Part shown: positions 1 through 8,807 of the stretch, one piece after another
Position numbering within the stretch: position 1 is the first letter of the stretch
Layout of the letters: each line of letters opens with the position of its first letter
Assembly (NCBI GenBank): GCA_029009155.1
Contig: JAQXJX010000010.1
Location: 1 to 64,000, forward strand
Reading direction: 5' to 3'
Length of the DNA stretch: 64,000 nt
Source of the DNA: Mycoplasmataceae bacterium
Lineage (GTDB): Bacteria > Bacillota_I > Bacilli_A > Mycoplasmatales > Mycoplasmoidaceae
Made by a program: the position numbers and the translations under genes
Notes under the pieces: model-generated
Told to the model about the DNA's origin: nothing
Database searches by the model: none
Seen by the model: only the letters and a program-made list of their open reading frames with translations

Positions 1-24
1 AACATTTGAAGAATGACTTCTTGT

Positions 25-140
25 CGTGTGGTGCACATATCGTGTGTGGTAACACCTGTTCCCATCCCGAACACAGCAGTTAAGCACCATGGAGCCGAAG
101 GTAGGATGAATTTAATCTGAGAATAGGAAAGTGCCACGCG
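25..140 (+). rRNA. rrf: 5S ribosomal RNA
   Basis: The sequence contains the conserved 5S core (CCTGTTCCCATCCCGAACAC, then GAAGTTAAG-like CAGTTAAGC), and the two ends pair in an 8-bp helix I: CGTGTGGT at 25-32 with GCCACGCG at 133-140. The length of about 116 nt is normal for bacterial 5S. No 23S sequence is visible in the 24 bases before it, so it is either the last gene of an rrn operon cut by the window edge or a lone 5S. The ends are placed from the helix and could be off by one or two bases. Confidence 0.96.
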
Positions 141-152
141 AGAAAAATAAAG

Positions 153-185
153 AGACAATAATCAGCAATGGTTATTGTCTTTTTA
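153..185 (+). terminator. Rho-independent terminator of 5S rRNA
   Basis: The arms AGACAATAA and TTATTGTCT (153-180) form a hairpin followed by a short T run, 13 bases after the 5S 3' end. Confidence 0.85.
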
Positions 186-216
186 TAGTTAACTTAGATT
201 ATAAAGGTTAATTTCA

Positions 217-299
217 TATAATGATAAATAGTGAGTATTTTTATAGATGTTATTGACATGAGACCAGAAAATCTAGTAAATTAGATTTTTTATTTTTTT
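217..299 (+). ncRNA. Possible short transcript (promoter plus terminator, no ORF)
   Basis: A TATAAT box lies at 217-222. About 45 bases later a hairpin (AAAATCTA at 268-275, TAGATTTT at 282-289) is followed by T-rich sequence to 299. There is no ORF between. This could be a small RNA of about 65 nt, or only a leftover promoter and terminator at the edge of the decayed surface-protein cluster. Nothing else in it is recognised. Confidence 0.3.
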
Positions 300-311
300 A
301 TAATTAATTAC

Positions 312-317
312 TATAAT
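312..317 (+). promoter_or_regulatory. -10 box before the first broken surface-protein gene
   Basis: A TATAAT lies 46 bases before the ATG at 364. That ATG has a strong AGGAG ribosome site at 353-357. No clear -35 is seen, as is usual in mollicutes. Confidence 0.5.
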
Positions 318-363
318 TTTTACTTGTGAGATGAGATTAATCATTTATTTGCAGGAGATTGTT

Positions 364-1526
364 ATGATTAATTTTAAATTGTTTAAATTATTTTTATCAC
401 TTACTATTGTTACACCTATAACAATTTTTTTAATTTCTAATTATTGTTTTTCATTAAAAAAAGTTTCACTTAATAAAGTGAATAATATTTCTAATATCTC
501 AGAAAAGGATTTTGACAAAAATAACAACGGTCAAATATTTTATCAAGACATTTCTGTACTAAACAACAACACAACATCTAAAGATGATAGTGTTATTGAT
601 GATATCCAATTAGCAAAAGCTTTCTATAAGAAAGATAATTTTATACAAAAAAATATTATTTGTGGCACTAAATATACTAGTCAAGAACAATTAGATTTTT
701 TGTTAAAGCAAGAAAAAAATATTAAAAGACAAATACTTTTTTCATCACAAAATATATTTAATGTAAAAAAATGAAAGCTATATGAATCTATTAAAACAAT
801 AAAATCACTAGATAAAAAAAAGGCTCTACTGATCGAACAATACACACAGGTGACATATGTGATTTTACTAACAGTTATTATATTGAAGATGATAGATACT
901 ATTATTCATTGATAACGCATGAAACATATATAATGCCTAATTTTAGTAATTGATATTGGCCTTTTCAATTGATATATAATTTTGATACTAAAAATTTTGA
1001 TAACACTAGAATTGAACATTATGCTCCTATTGCAAAAGGAAAAACTACACAAGTATCATTTAGCCAAAGTATTCAAATTGGTATAGGTATAGGCGGAGTG
1101 TCTATTAATGCTGGAGTTTCTTCTTCATATACGACATTACTTACTTCGCCTGAAATATATGATAAAGGTGATCTTGTAAAAAAGTATGGCAAGATAGTGT
1201 TTAGTTATATAAATGATGAGGAAAAATGAGAAGTTTATAATACCAATAGTTTTAGAGACTATATTACAAAGCAATCATTTCAAACCTCTATTCAAATTTA
1301 TAAAACTAAAAAGAATGCATTATCAAAACCAAAATTTTTAGAATTATATGATTCTAATGAGATAAGTATGTTTGGTTCCTGGATTACTTCAACACACTAC
1401 CATCATTGAACTGAAGATTCTACAATATATGTTACTCATATATTTCCGCAATATAGTAAAGAAGAAAATTTAAATCATTTTGAATTTAGAACGCCTAAAT
1501 ATATTATGGTGAATGAAAAGGAATAA
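364..1526 (+). pseudogene. Surface/secreted protein, frameshifted (paralogue 1 of 3)
   Basis: The start at 364 is chosen for the AGGAG site at 353-357. The N-terminus (FKLFKLFLSLTIVTPITIFL) is a signal or membrane anchor with no lipobox cysteine. Reading TGA as Trp, the first frame runs to a TAA at 913-915, but homology-like sequence leaves it inside an A8 run at 814-821 and continues in another frame to TAA 1524-1526. One more A would restore about 388 codons. The C-terminal part has a Gly/Ile-rich hydrophobic segment (VSFSQSIQIGIGIGGVSINA) and ends FEFRTPKYI, a signature shared with the third gene and, more weakly, the second. The function is not recognised. Either slippage-mediated phase variation or simple decay could explain the break; the state of its two neighbours favours decay. 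Confidence 0.7.
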
Positions 1527-1530
1527 GAAT

Positions 1531-2591
1531 ATGAAAAAAATAACTAAAAATATTTTAAAAGCATCATTACTATTGCCTTTAATAATTCCAATGCTTTGCA
1601 TGTTTTATTGCTCAAATATAAAAAATATAAATATTGTTTATGAAGGTCATATAGCACAAACTAAAGAAAGATTAACATTTGATACTGAATATGATGGAAA
1701 AATTCAACACAATGTAATAAGTAATTGTTTTTACACACCTGAAACTAAAGAACAAGATGATAAATCAATTAAAGAAACTAAACTTCAATCTTTTATTGTA
1801 AATTTTGATAAAGCTGATACAATGTATGTATCCCAAGATTGAAGTTTATACAAAACAATAAACTATTTTCAATCTTTAGATTATTATGATCAATACCGCC
1901 TAGGTTGTGATAAATTTTTCACATGGGAGAAATATTTGATCAAGTGTCAACTTACTATTCGAATGAAGAAAAATATTTCTGAACATTAGTTACTCATCAG
2001 ATTTTAATTACACCAAATTACTCATCAGAATTAAACAATTTTTGACCTTATGAATTATATGTAAGACATATATGTAAGGAAGGTGAAAGTAATCTTTTTA
2101 GTCCTTATCAAGATTGTGCTCCTTTTATAACAAAAAGTTATGCAAACACAATTTCATATAGCATGTCAAAAACACATTTCAATGGAGAAACATGTGCTCA
2201 CTCTTCATATCCTATAGCTTGTGGTATTCCTACAGTTAACATTATTTCTTCTCTTCATTATTGTCCTATAAAAGCTTGTGGTGATGAAATAAGATATTCT
2301 TTTTTTAATGAAAATAATAAATTAAATTCATGTGAGCAATTCAAGGTTAAAAATTATCTTACCTCACAAGTTTATCAAACAGCATCTTTTCTTTATAAAA
2401 GAGAAAAGGGTAACCCTGATCAAAAATATAAATTTATTGAGTATATAGATACAAATACTATAAGTTTTTGTGAAAACGAAAAAATATATAACAAATCATC
2501 TGGAAAAATTACGTATAAACAATATCCTAATTATGAAAATGTATTTTGCTTTCCGTTTAAAACTGCAAAATACATAATGCAATCTGAATAA
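1531..2591 (+). pseudogene. Surface/secreted protein, frameshifted (paralogue 2 of 3)
   Basis: The start at 1531 follows an AAAGGA site and lies 4 bases after the previous stop, so the genes are operonic. MKKITKNILKASLLLPLIIP followed by MLCMFYC looks like a signal peptide, possibly with a lipobox-like cysteine. The first frame passes a Trp TGA at 1840 and stops at TAG 1987-1989. From 1923 a second frame is open to TAA 2589-2591. The switch lies at or just after a T5 run (1915-1919); a sixth T would join the halves into about 353 codons. It is cysteine-rich for a mollicute protein and ends in FPFKTAKYI, matching the C-terminal signature of its neighbours. The function is not recognised. Confidence 0.65.
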
Positions 2592-2608
2592 TTTTTTAAG
2601 GAAATAAT

Positions 2609-3475
2609 ATGAAATTAAAGAAAAATAAAATTAAAATACTACTTTTTGGTTGCTTATTTACAAACAATTTATTTTTTATCTAATATGTTAATAAAATTAA
2701 TTCATCAAAATCATGTTTAATTAACTCTAAAATGAAATTGGAAAAAAGTCAGGATTAAAACATTGAAGTTGGTAATGTATGAAAACGATATGGTGATAAA
2801 ATTCAAAAAACACAAATATTAAAAGTAGATAATTGTGAAGCTGGTAGTGTCATTCATGAAATAGATACATATCATGCAGAAAATGATCTCTTTCTTTATA
2901 CATTAATTGTTCAAACAATTCAATTAAGACCATATTATGATGAAGGTCATGATTGAAAATGATGAATTGATTCTATAAGATTTAATTCACTTTCAAATGA
3001 TGTTAATAATTGTCTTTTAAGAGATTACCAACCAAAAACAAGAAGTCCTGAAGCTGAAATTTCTTATATTACTGATTTATCAGGTGAAATTATCAGTAGT
3101 GCAAGTGCTGATATTTCTGCTGGAATAAGCTGTTCATTTACTACAAAAGAGAACTGCCCTACTATTAAAGATGATGGTAATATGGCTAAAAATACTGGAT
3201 CTATTCTTTTCTTTTTTCCTGAGAATTCTGCTAATAAACAATATTTAACAGGTAGAGTAGTACAATGTTGCTCACATATTTATAGGGTAAGAAAGAATAA
3301 AAACAGTTCTACAACAAAAGTTGAATTACATTTTGATAAAAACGAAATACTATTATGACAAAACAGAAATGATTGGAATTGATTTGCAAGTTGATATACA
3401 AAATATCCTGAACATCAAAAAGAACCAAAAAGATTTGAATTTGAAACTCCTAAGTATATTCTAACTAACAAATAA
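2609..3475 (+). pseudogene. Surface/secreted protein with two in-frame TAA stops (paralogue 3 of 3)
   Basis: It starts at ATG 2609 after AAGGA. A hydrophobic N-terminus (KIKILLFGCLFTNNLFF) is cut by TAA at 2681-2683, and a second in-frame TAA lies at 2756-2758. Beyond these the same frame is open, with several Trp TGA codons, to TAA at 3473-3475 (288 codons in all). The segment ISAGISCSFTT resembles VSINAGVSSSYTT in the first gene, and both end FEF(R/E)TPKYI. TAA is a stop in every mollicute code, so this copy cannot give a full-length product. The function is unknown; a surface antigen family is inferred from the signal sequences and tandem arrangement. Confidence 0.7.
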
Positions 3476-3514
3476 GATTATCTTCTATATTTACATCACA
3501 ATAGAACATCAATA

Positions 3515-3550
3515 AAAAAATTCTTGCCATTAATTTAGCAAGAATTTTAA
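3515..3550. terminator. Bidirectional terminator
   Basis: The arms AAATTCTTGC (about 3518-3527) and GCAAGAATTT (3538-3547) are flanked by A and T runs. It separates the plus-strand broken genes from the convergent minus-strand gene ending at 3572, so it can serve both. Confidence 0.8.
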
Positions 3551-3571
3551 TTTTTATCTTTTTTGTGTAAA

Positions 3572-4210
3572 TTAAGCAGCTGATCTTTCAGCGTCTAATT
3601 TAACTCAAATTGTATGTTTAGCAATTGCAGTTGCAAGTGTTAGAATAATAGGACATAAGAATCAGAATATATCACAAATATATAGAGCAGAACCAATATT
3701 AGCTACTTCTACTGTTAAGAATCCTAATACAATGCAAGCAATTCATAAAGCAACAAAGATTGAACCAGCAACTAATGCTACAATTGTGAAATTTTTAACA
3801 TTTTTGTCTGAACTAAATGGAGAAGCTTTGTCCATTAATTGAATTGAATTTTTAAATAAATGAGCTAAACCATAAAGGAATCCACATAATCCAACAATTG
3901 AAATTATTAGGTATGATAAGTGAATTATAAAGAATTTCTTTTCTGCATCATCAGTAATTCATTGCTTATCAATTGCATTATAGTTTTCTCCAGCAAATCA
4001 TCAAAGAATTGATAGAAGAATTAATAATGCAACCATCATTAATGCTGCACCAAATGCTACCTTAAAATTAATGTTTGATTTAATGTATCAAGGATTTGCA
4101 TTGATTGTTGTATCAATTGGTGCTTTTGCTTTTTTAGTTTTAGCTTTTGTTTGAGTAGCAGATTCTTTTGCTACTGCATTAGTTTTAGCAACACTTTTTG
4201 TATTACTCAT
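3572..4210 (-). CDS. Four-helix membrane protein with Lys/Ala-rich N-terminus
   Basis: The protein is 212 residues when TGA is Trp. The first 30 or so residues are low-complexity and basic (Lys, Ala, Thr, Ser). Four hydrophobic helices follow, near residues 45-70, 90-115, 135-160 and 165-195, with Trp-rich edges (LLSILWWFAGENY). A weak AAAGGGA lies upstream of the ATG at 4210. The family is not recognised. The basic tail resembles those on the TpiA encoded at 10551 and the SemiSWEET-like protein at 41591. It lies downstream of, and could be co-transcribed with, the superoxide reductase gene, 73 bases away. Function unknown. Confidence 0.8.
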
Positions 4211-4283
4211 AGTTAATTATCCCTTTTGTAAATTATTATTAATTATTAATTATAAATTATTTTATTTACTTTAATTAATGTGT

Positions 4284-4685
4284 TTACATTTTCTTAGTTC
4301 ATAATCCATGAATATTGCAATATGCATATACTTCTGAATTGTGTGGAACTAATGATTTAACTTCTGGTTTATCAGTTGGTTTTAAAAAATGAAAGTATGC
4401 TTTATCATCCCTTAAAACACAAATTCATTCAATATGGTGTTCTTCTGTCATAGGATGCTCAACAGCTCCAATCTTAATCATACCAACAGGTAATTTTGTT
4501 AATCTGCATGGATCAGTTGCTAATTCAACAACTGGAACATGTTTTTCAACAGCGCCATCATTTGTGTTAGGAATTAATTCTTCCATATTTTCTCCACAAC
4601 ATGATAGACAGTTACAACTACATTCTTTTAATGCTGCAATTACAGCACCACATTTTTTGCATCTATAAAACTTAATTTTGCTCAT
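4284..4685 (-). CDS. dfx: Desulfoferrodoxin-type superoxide reductase
   Basis: This 133-residue protein has both desulfoferrodoxin domains. The N-terminal desulforedoxin iron site has Cys9, Cys12, Cys29 and Cys30. The C-terminal superoxide reductase domain has EKH at 47-49, His77 in VEHPMT, His83 in EEHHIEW, and Cys123/His126 in YCNIHGLW, i.e. the full four-His, one-Cys active site. The family reduces superoxide to peroxide in the cytoplasm without making O2. The gene is continuous only with TGA as Trp (Trp87 and Trp129). RBS AAGAGGT lies just upstream. Extra cysteines at 22, 24 and 26 in the first domain are unusual. It is divergent from an acetyltransferase gene, with 39 bases between starts. 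Confidence 0.92.
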
Positions 4686-4705
4686 CTTTACTTACCTCTT
4701 ATTTA

Positions 4706-4713
4706 ATTATAAT
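4706..4713. promoter_or_regulatory. Overlapping divergent -10 boxes
   Basis: The 39-base gap between the two divergent starts contains TATAAT on the plus strand (4708-4713) and TATAAT on the minus strand (4711-4706), sharing four bases. The plus-strand ATG at 4725 is only 12 bases downstream, so its mRNA would be nearly leaderless. The two polymerases could not bind at once. Confidence 0.6.
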
Positions 4714-4724
4714 AAAAGAAAATT

Positions 4725-5366
4725 ATGAAAAATAAACCAAATCCTAATGTATTACATCCCGTTAATAATAGATATGATTTAATTTTTCCTGCTAATTTAT
4801 CTAATGGTAAAAATATTATTATTGGAGATTTCACTTATATTAGAGATACAAAATTTGCTAATCACGTAATTTCTCATGTTGGTACATTTGATGACAAATT
4901 AATAATTGGAAAATTTTGTCAAATAGGTTCTAATGTTAAATTTGTCATGAATGGTGCTAATCACCAAATGGATTGTGCTAGTACATATCCCTTTTATATA
5001 TTTCAAACATGAGATCATAAATTACCTAGAAATGATGAATTTAAAAATAAAGGTAATATAGAAATTGGAAATGATGTTTGAATTGGAAATGACGTCACTA
5101 TTTTACCTGGTGTTAAGATAGGTAATGGAGCAATAATAGGAATGAATAGTGTAGTTGGTAAAGATATTCCTGACTATGCGATTGCAATTGGCAATCCAAT
5201 TCAAATTATCAAAAAAAGATTTGATGAAGAAACAATATCACTCTTATTAAAATATGAATGATGAAATCAATCTGTAGAACAAATTAACGATGATATAAAT
5301 ATGTTAACTTGTAATAATCATGAACAATTAAAAAAGTGACTAAGACAAAAAGTTTTAGCTAAATAA
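4725..5366 (+). CDS. Vat/CatB-family O-acetyltransferase (xenobiotic acetyltransferase)
   Basis: The 213-residue protein is built from left-handed beta-helix hexapeptide repeats ([44 protein letters not shown]). The loop [15 protein letters not shown], with His80 as the expected catalytic base, is typical of the Vat streptogramin A and CatB chloramphenicol acetyltransferases. Length and domain order match that family, which transfers acetyl from acetyl-CoA to hydroxyl groups of antibiotics. The real substrate cannot be read from sequence; sugar or antibiotic acetylation are both possible. No ribosome site is present and the start is leaderless. Two Trp TGA codons in the second half would break it under the standard code. 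Confidence 0.85.
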
Positions 5367-5388
5367 ACATGTTATGTTGATTTGTTTT

Positions 5389-5629
5389 CTATTTTTTAAA
5401 GAAGATATTTTTTGTTACATGCGTGTATAGATAAATATATGCACAATATAGACCAGTTATAAAAAAAATTAATACAAAAAATCATCTATTTTTCTTTTTG
5501 TTTGCACTATGTAAATAAAATTCTTTGGCATGTCAAGTATCTTTTAAAAAATGCTGAAAGTTTATTTGTTTTATTATGAGGTTGCTTGTATGGAAATATT
5601 TGCCTTCCTATTTGATTAACCACTCAAGG
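5389..5629 (-). pseudogene. Remnant of a membrane protein, 5' end lost and frameshifted
   Basis: The minus strand of this gap reads as coherent protein in two abutting frames. The first (from 5629) has WVVNQIGRQIFPYKQPHNKT and LSAFF. After a frame change near the A6 run at 5546-5551 it continues DTWHAKEFYLH, then a clear membrane helix (WFFVLIFFITGLYCAYIYLY), and stops at TAG 5391-5389. There is no start codon at the head; stops lie immediately upstream. The parent family is not recognised. This is inferred decay, not proven by homology. Confidence 0.45.
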
Positions 5630-5646
5630 TTATAGTATGAATTTTG

Positions 5647-5668
5647 ATATTAATATAATATTAATATA
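5647..5668 (+). promoter_or_regulatory. deo promoter within a tandem 11-bp repeat
   Basis: ATATTAATATA occurs twice in direct tandem (5647-5657 and 5658-5668), and each unit contains the palindrome TATTAATA. The junction creates TATAAT (5654-5659), giving a transcript start near 5666, 28 bases before the deoD ATG. A repressor-binding role is possible but unproven. Confidence 0.5.
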
Positions 5669-5693
5669 AGAACAAAATAGATTGGAGTATTTT

Positions 5694-6410
5694 ATGTCAA
5701 CACCACACAATGAGGCTGAAAAAGGTCAAATAGCCAAGGTTGTATTAATGCCAGGAGATCCATTAAGAGCAAAATGGATTGCAGAAAATTTTTTACAAGA
5801 TGCAGAATTAGTAAATAAAGTAAGAGGGATATATGCTTATACTGGATATTATAACGGTAAAAGAATATCAGTTATGGCGCATGGAATGGGAATTCCATCC
5901 ATTGGGATTTATTCATATGAATTATTTAAGTTCTATGATGTAGAAACAATAATTAGAGTAGGAAGCACAGGATCTTTGAAAAAAGAAGTTAATCTTGGTG
6001 ATGTTTTTATTGCTTCTTCATCAACAAGTTTTTCTAACTATGCTGATGAAATTGGTGTAGAAGTAAAGAATAATACACTTTATCCAACAAAAGAAATATT
6101 AGATTTAGCCATTCATACTGCTAAAGAACAAAATATCGATTTTTATATAGGTAATGTTGCTTCTGCTGATGCTTTTTATAATAAATACACACCAGAAGAA
6201 TTTTCTGAAAAATACAATAATGCATTAGTTGTAGAAATGGAAGCTTTTGGTTTGTATGCTAATGCAATTAAAACTAATAAAAAAGCATTAACTTTATTAA
6301 CTTGTAGTGATTCATTAGTCACTAACAAGGAAATGACATCATCTGATCGTCAAACATCATTTAACAAAATGATTAAATTAGCTTTAAGTGTAGCTGAAAA
6401 AATAGCTTAA
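5694..6410 (+). CDS. deoD: Purine-nucleoside phosphorylase (DeoD type)
   Basis: The 238-residue protein matches the DeoD/hexameric PNP family along its length: MSTPHNEAEKGQIAKVVLMP with PGDPLRA, GIPSIGIYSYELF, IIRVGSTGS for phosphate binding, VVEMEA for ribose binding, and TLLTCSDSL with the catalytic Asp. It splits purine (deoxy)nucleosides with phosphate into base and (deoxy)ribose-1-phosphate in the cytoplasm. The ATG at 5694 is chosen over an in-frame TTG at 5682 because TTGGAG at 5682-5687 is the ribosome site. It leads the operon deoD-deoC-deoA-cdd-phosphomutase, with 19 bases to deoC. Confidence 0.96.
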   Translation: MSTPHNEAEKGQIAKVVLMPGDPLRAKWIAENFLQDAELVNKVRGIYAYTGYYNGKRISVMAHGMGIPSIGIYSYELFKFYDVETIIRVGSTGSLKKEVNLGDVFIASSSTSFSNYADEIGVEVKNNTLYPTKEILDLAIHTAKEQNIDFYIGNVASADAFYNKYTPEEFSEKYNNALVVEMEAFGLYANAIKTNKKALTLLTCSDSLVTNKEMTSSDRQTSFNKMIKLALSVAEKIA

Positions 6411-6429
6411 TTTAGGTAGGTAAAAAAAT

Positions 6430-7092
6430 ATGAAACTTAATAAATATATTGATCATACATTACTAAAACCAGATGCAAGTTTTAAAGAAATCGAAAAATT
6501 ATGTCATGAAGCAATTGATTTTAATTTTGCATCAGTATGTGTTAATCCTTGTTTTGTTACAAAGGCTAGAAAAATACTTGTAGGTAGTGATGTTAAAGTT
6601 TGTACAGTAATTGGTTTCCCTTTAGGTGCAAACACAATTGAATCTAAGGTATTTGAAACTCAAGATGCTATTGCAAATGGTGCTGATGAAATTGACATGG
6701 TTTTAAATATTAGTTTTTTAAAAGAAAAACAAGTTGACTATATAGTTAGAGAAATTACTGAAATTAAAAAAGCATGTGGCAGACACACACTAAAGGTTAT
6801 TATTGAAACATGCTTATTAGAAAATGAAGAAAAACGCATGGCATGTGATTGTATTAAAACAGCAAATGCTAACTTTGTAAAAACTTCTACTGGTTTTAGC
6901 AAATCAGGTGCAACAGTTGATGATGTAAGACTTTTAAAATCAATCGTTGGTGATCGTATTCAAGTTAAAGCATCAGGTGGTATCAAGTCTTATGAGGAAG
7001 CAATGGAAATGATAGATGCTGGTGCTGATCGAATTGGAACAAGTCGTGGTATTACATTAATTGAACAAGAAGCATCTTTTACTAAGGAATAG
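6430..7092 (+). CDS. deoC: Deoxyribose-phosphate aldolase
   Basis: The 220-residue length is typical. The N-terminus has YIDHTLLKPDA, then VCTVIGFPLGA, EIDMVLNI, the Schiff-base lysine in VKTSTGF (Lys151), and VKASGGIKS (Lys180) with GADRIGTSRG for phosphate binding. It cleaves 2-deoxyribose-5-phosphate into glyceraldehyde-3-phosphate and acetaldehyde, linking DNA nucleosides to glycolysis. A TAGGTA precedes the ATG. It sits between the two phosphorylases that, with a pentomutase, would supply its substrate. Confidence 0.96.
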   Translation: MKLNKYIDHTLLKPDASFKEIEKLCHEAIDFNFASVCVNPCFVTKARKILVGSDVKVCTVIGFPLGANTIESKVFETQDAIANGADEIDMVLNISFLKEKQVDYIVREITEIKKACGRHTLKVIIETCLLENEEKRMACDCIKTANANFVKTSTGFSKSGATVDDVRLLKSIVGDRIQVKASGGIKSYEEAMEMIDAGADRIGTSRGITLIEQEASFTKE

Positions 7093-7094
7093 TT

Positions 7095-8393
7095 ATGGAT
7101 ATTCTTTCAATAATTCAAAAGAAAAGAGATAAATTAAATCTCAATGAAAATGAGATTAATTTTTTTATTAATGCTTACACTAAGACTAAAGAAATTACAG
7201 ATTATCAAGCAGCAGCATTATTAATGGCAATTTATATTAATGGTTTAAATGATGCTGAAACTTACTATTTAACAAAAGCAATGTTAAATTCAGGGAAAAC
7301 TATTGATTTTGAAGGAATAGATGACATTATTATTGATAAACATTCTACTGGTGGTGTAGGAGATAAAGTTTCTCTAATTTTATTACCTATATGCGTTGCA
7401 TGTGGTATTAAGGTTGCTAAAATTTCAGGAAAAGGTCTAGGACATACTGGTGGTACTATTGATAAGCTTGAATCAATAGGAGTTGATACTAATTTACAAG
7501 GTAATGAATATTTGGAAATTTTAAAAAAAACAGGAATGTTTATTATGGGTCAAACAAAAGACTTAGTTCCAGCAGACAAACTTCTATATGATTTAAGAAA
7601 TGCTACAAATACTGTAAATTCTTTACCTTTAATTGCGGCTAGTATTGTTTCAAAAAAAATAGCTCTAAAAACTGATTACATCTTTTTGGATGTTAAAGTC
7701 GGTGATGGAGCTTTTTGTTCAAATTACAAACAAGCAATGCAATTGAGCAAAATTATGATGAATCTTTTTAAAAAATTCAAAAGAAATGCCTTGATTCATA
7801 TTACAAACATGGATCAACCATTAGGTAAAGCTATTGGTAATGCTATTGAAATAAAAAATGCTATTGAATTTTTAAAAGGTAATCCAGCTGATGAAAAAAT
7901 TAAAAAATTAATTGAACAATTCGCTATTGATATTTTAATTGAAACAAAAAAAGCTAAAAATGAAACTGAAGCTTTAAATAAAGTTCATGAAGTAATAAAA
8001 AACGGATCGGCTCTAAATGCTTTTAAAACCTGAGCTATTGCCCAAAAAGCAGATCCTAATGTTTTTGATTCTAATTTTTTCTTACCAAAGTATTCAAAAG
8101 AAATTAGATCAAAACGTGATGGATATATTAAATATCAATCTACTAAAGAAATTGGTTTAATTGTATTTTATCTTGGCGCGGGAAGAATTAAAAAGTCAGA
8201 TGATGTGGACTTCCAAGCTGGAGTTATGTTAAACAAAATTAAAAATGATTTTGTCAAAAAAGGTGATTTAATTGCAACATTATATTCATCTAAACCAATT
8301 AATGATAAAACGATAAAAGCGTTTGAAGATAATATAATTTATAGTAGTAAAGAGTTTCAGGAATACCCTATAATTTTAAGTGTATTTAAATAG
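7095..8393 (+). CDS. deoA: Pyrimidine-nucleoside / thymidine phosphorylase
   Basis: The protein is 432 residues once the TGA at 8031-8033 is read as Trp. The family signature is present: phosphate-binding KHSTGGVGDK, SGKGLGHTGGT(I/L)DK, the Arg/Lys region LYDLRNATNTVNS, and VKVGDGAF. It phosphorolyses thymidine or uridine to base plus (deoxy)ribose-1-phosphate. It starts 2 bases after deoC and runs straight into cdd. The C-terminal barrel-sandwich domain (from about residue 340) is complete. Confidence 0.95.
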
Positions 8394-8792
8394 ATGATTA
8401 TGAGTGATATGTTTCAAAAATTAAAACAATTATTAACAAATTCATATTCCCCTTACTCTAATTTTAAAGTATCAGCTATTGTTGATACAGATATTGGAGA
8501 ATTTGTAGGAGTGAATATAGAAAATTCTTCTTTTGGTGCTACAATTTGTGCTGAAAGAAACGCAATTTTTAATGCAATAAGTAATGGAGCTAAAAATTTT
8601 AATAAATTAAGTATATTAACAAGTAGTACTGAGGATAATATAGTTCCTTGTGCATCTTGTTTACAAGTTATGTCTGAATTCTTTAAACCAGATACAAAAA
8701 TTGAAGTTTTTAATATTAATGGTAAAAGTAAAGAGTATAGTTTTAAACAACTATTACCATTATCTTTTAACAAAACTTCACTTGAAAAATAA
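8394..8792 (+). CDS. cdd: Cytidine deaminase
   Basis: This 132-residue tetrameric-type cytidine deaminase has the zinc/catalytic motif CAERNA (Cys52, Glu54) and PCASC (Cys86, Cys89), plus NIENSSFG for ribose binding. It converts (deoxy)cytidine to (deoxy)uridine, the substrate for the phosphorylase encoded just upstream. The ATG directly follows the deoA TAG; in-frame ATGs at 8400 and 8409 are alternative starts, and no ribosome site distinguishes them. Confidence 0.94.
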   Translation: MIMSDMFQKLKQLLTNSYSPYSNFKVSAIVDTDIGEFVGVNIENSSFGATICAERNAIFNAISNGAKNFNKLSILTSSTEDNIVPCASCLQVMSEFFKPDTKIEVFNINGKSKEYSFKQLLPLSFNKTSLEK

Positions 8793-8807
8793 AAAAAGGA
8801 GAAAATT

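Noticed and set aside
772-774. TGA codons apparently ending many genes (for example at 772, 8031, 14510, 34699)
   Set aside because: Conserved domains continue straight through TGA in nearly all genes and Trp fits at those sites, so TGA is read as Trp. They are not pseudogene marks.
5467-5526. Short minus-strand ORF starting MPKNFIYIV
   Set aside because: Only about 20 codons and it overlaps the more coherent membrane-protein remnant.
8453-8773. Minus-strand ORF opposite cdd
   Set aside because: It is a shadow of a gene with intact catalytic motifs.
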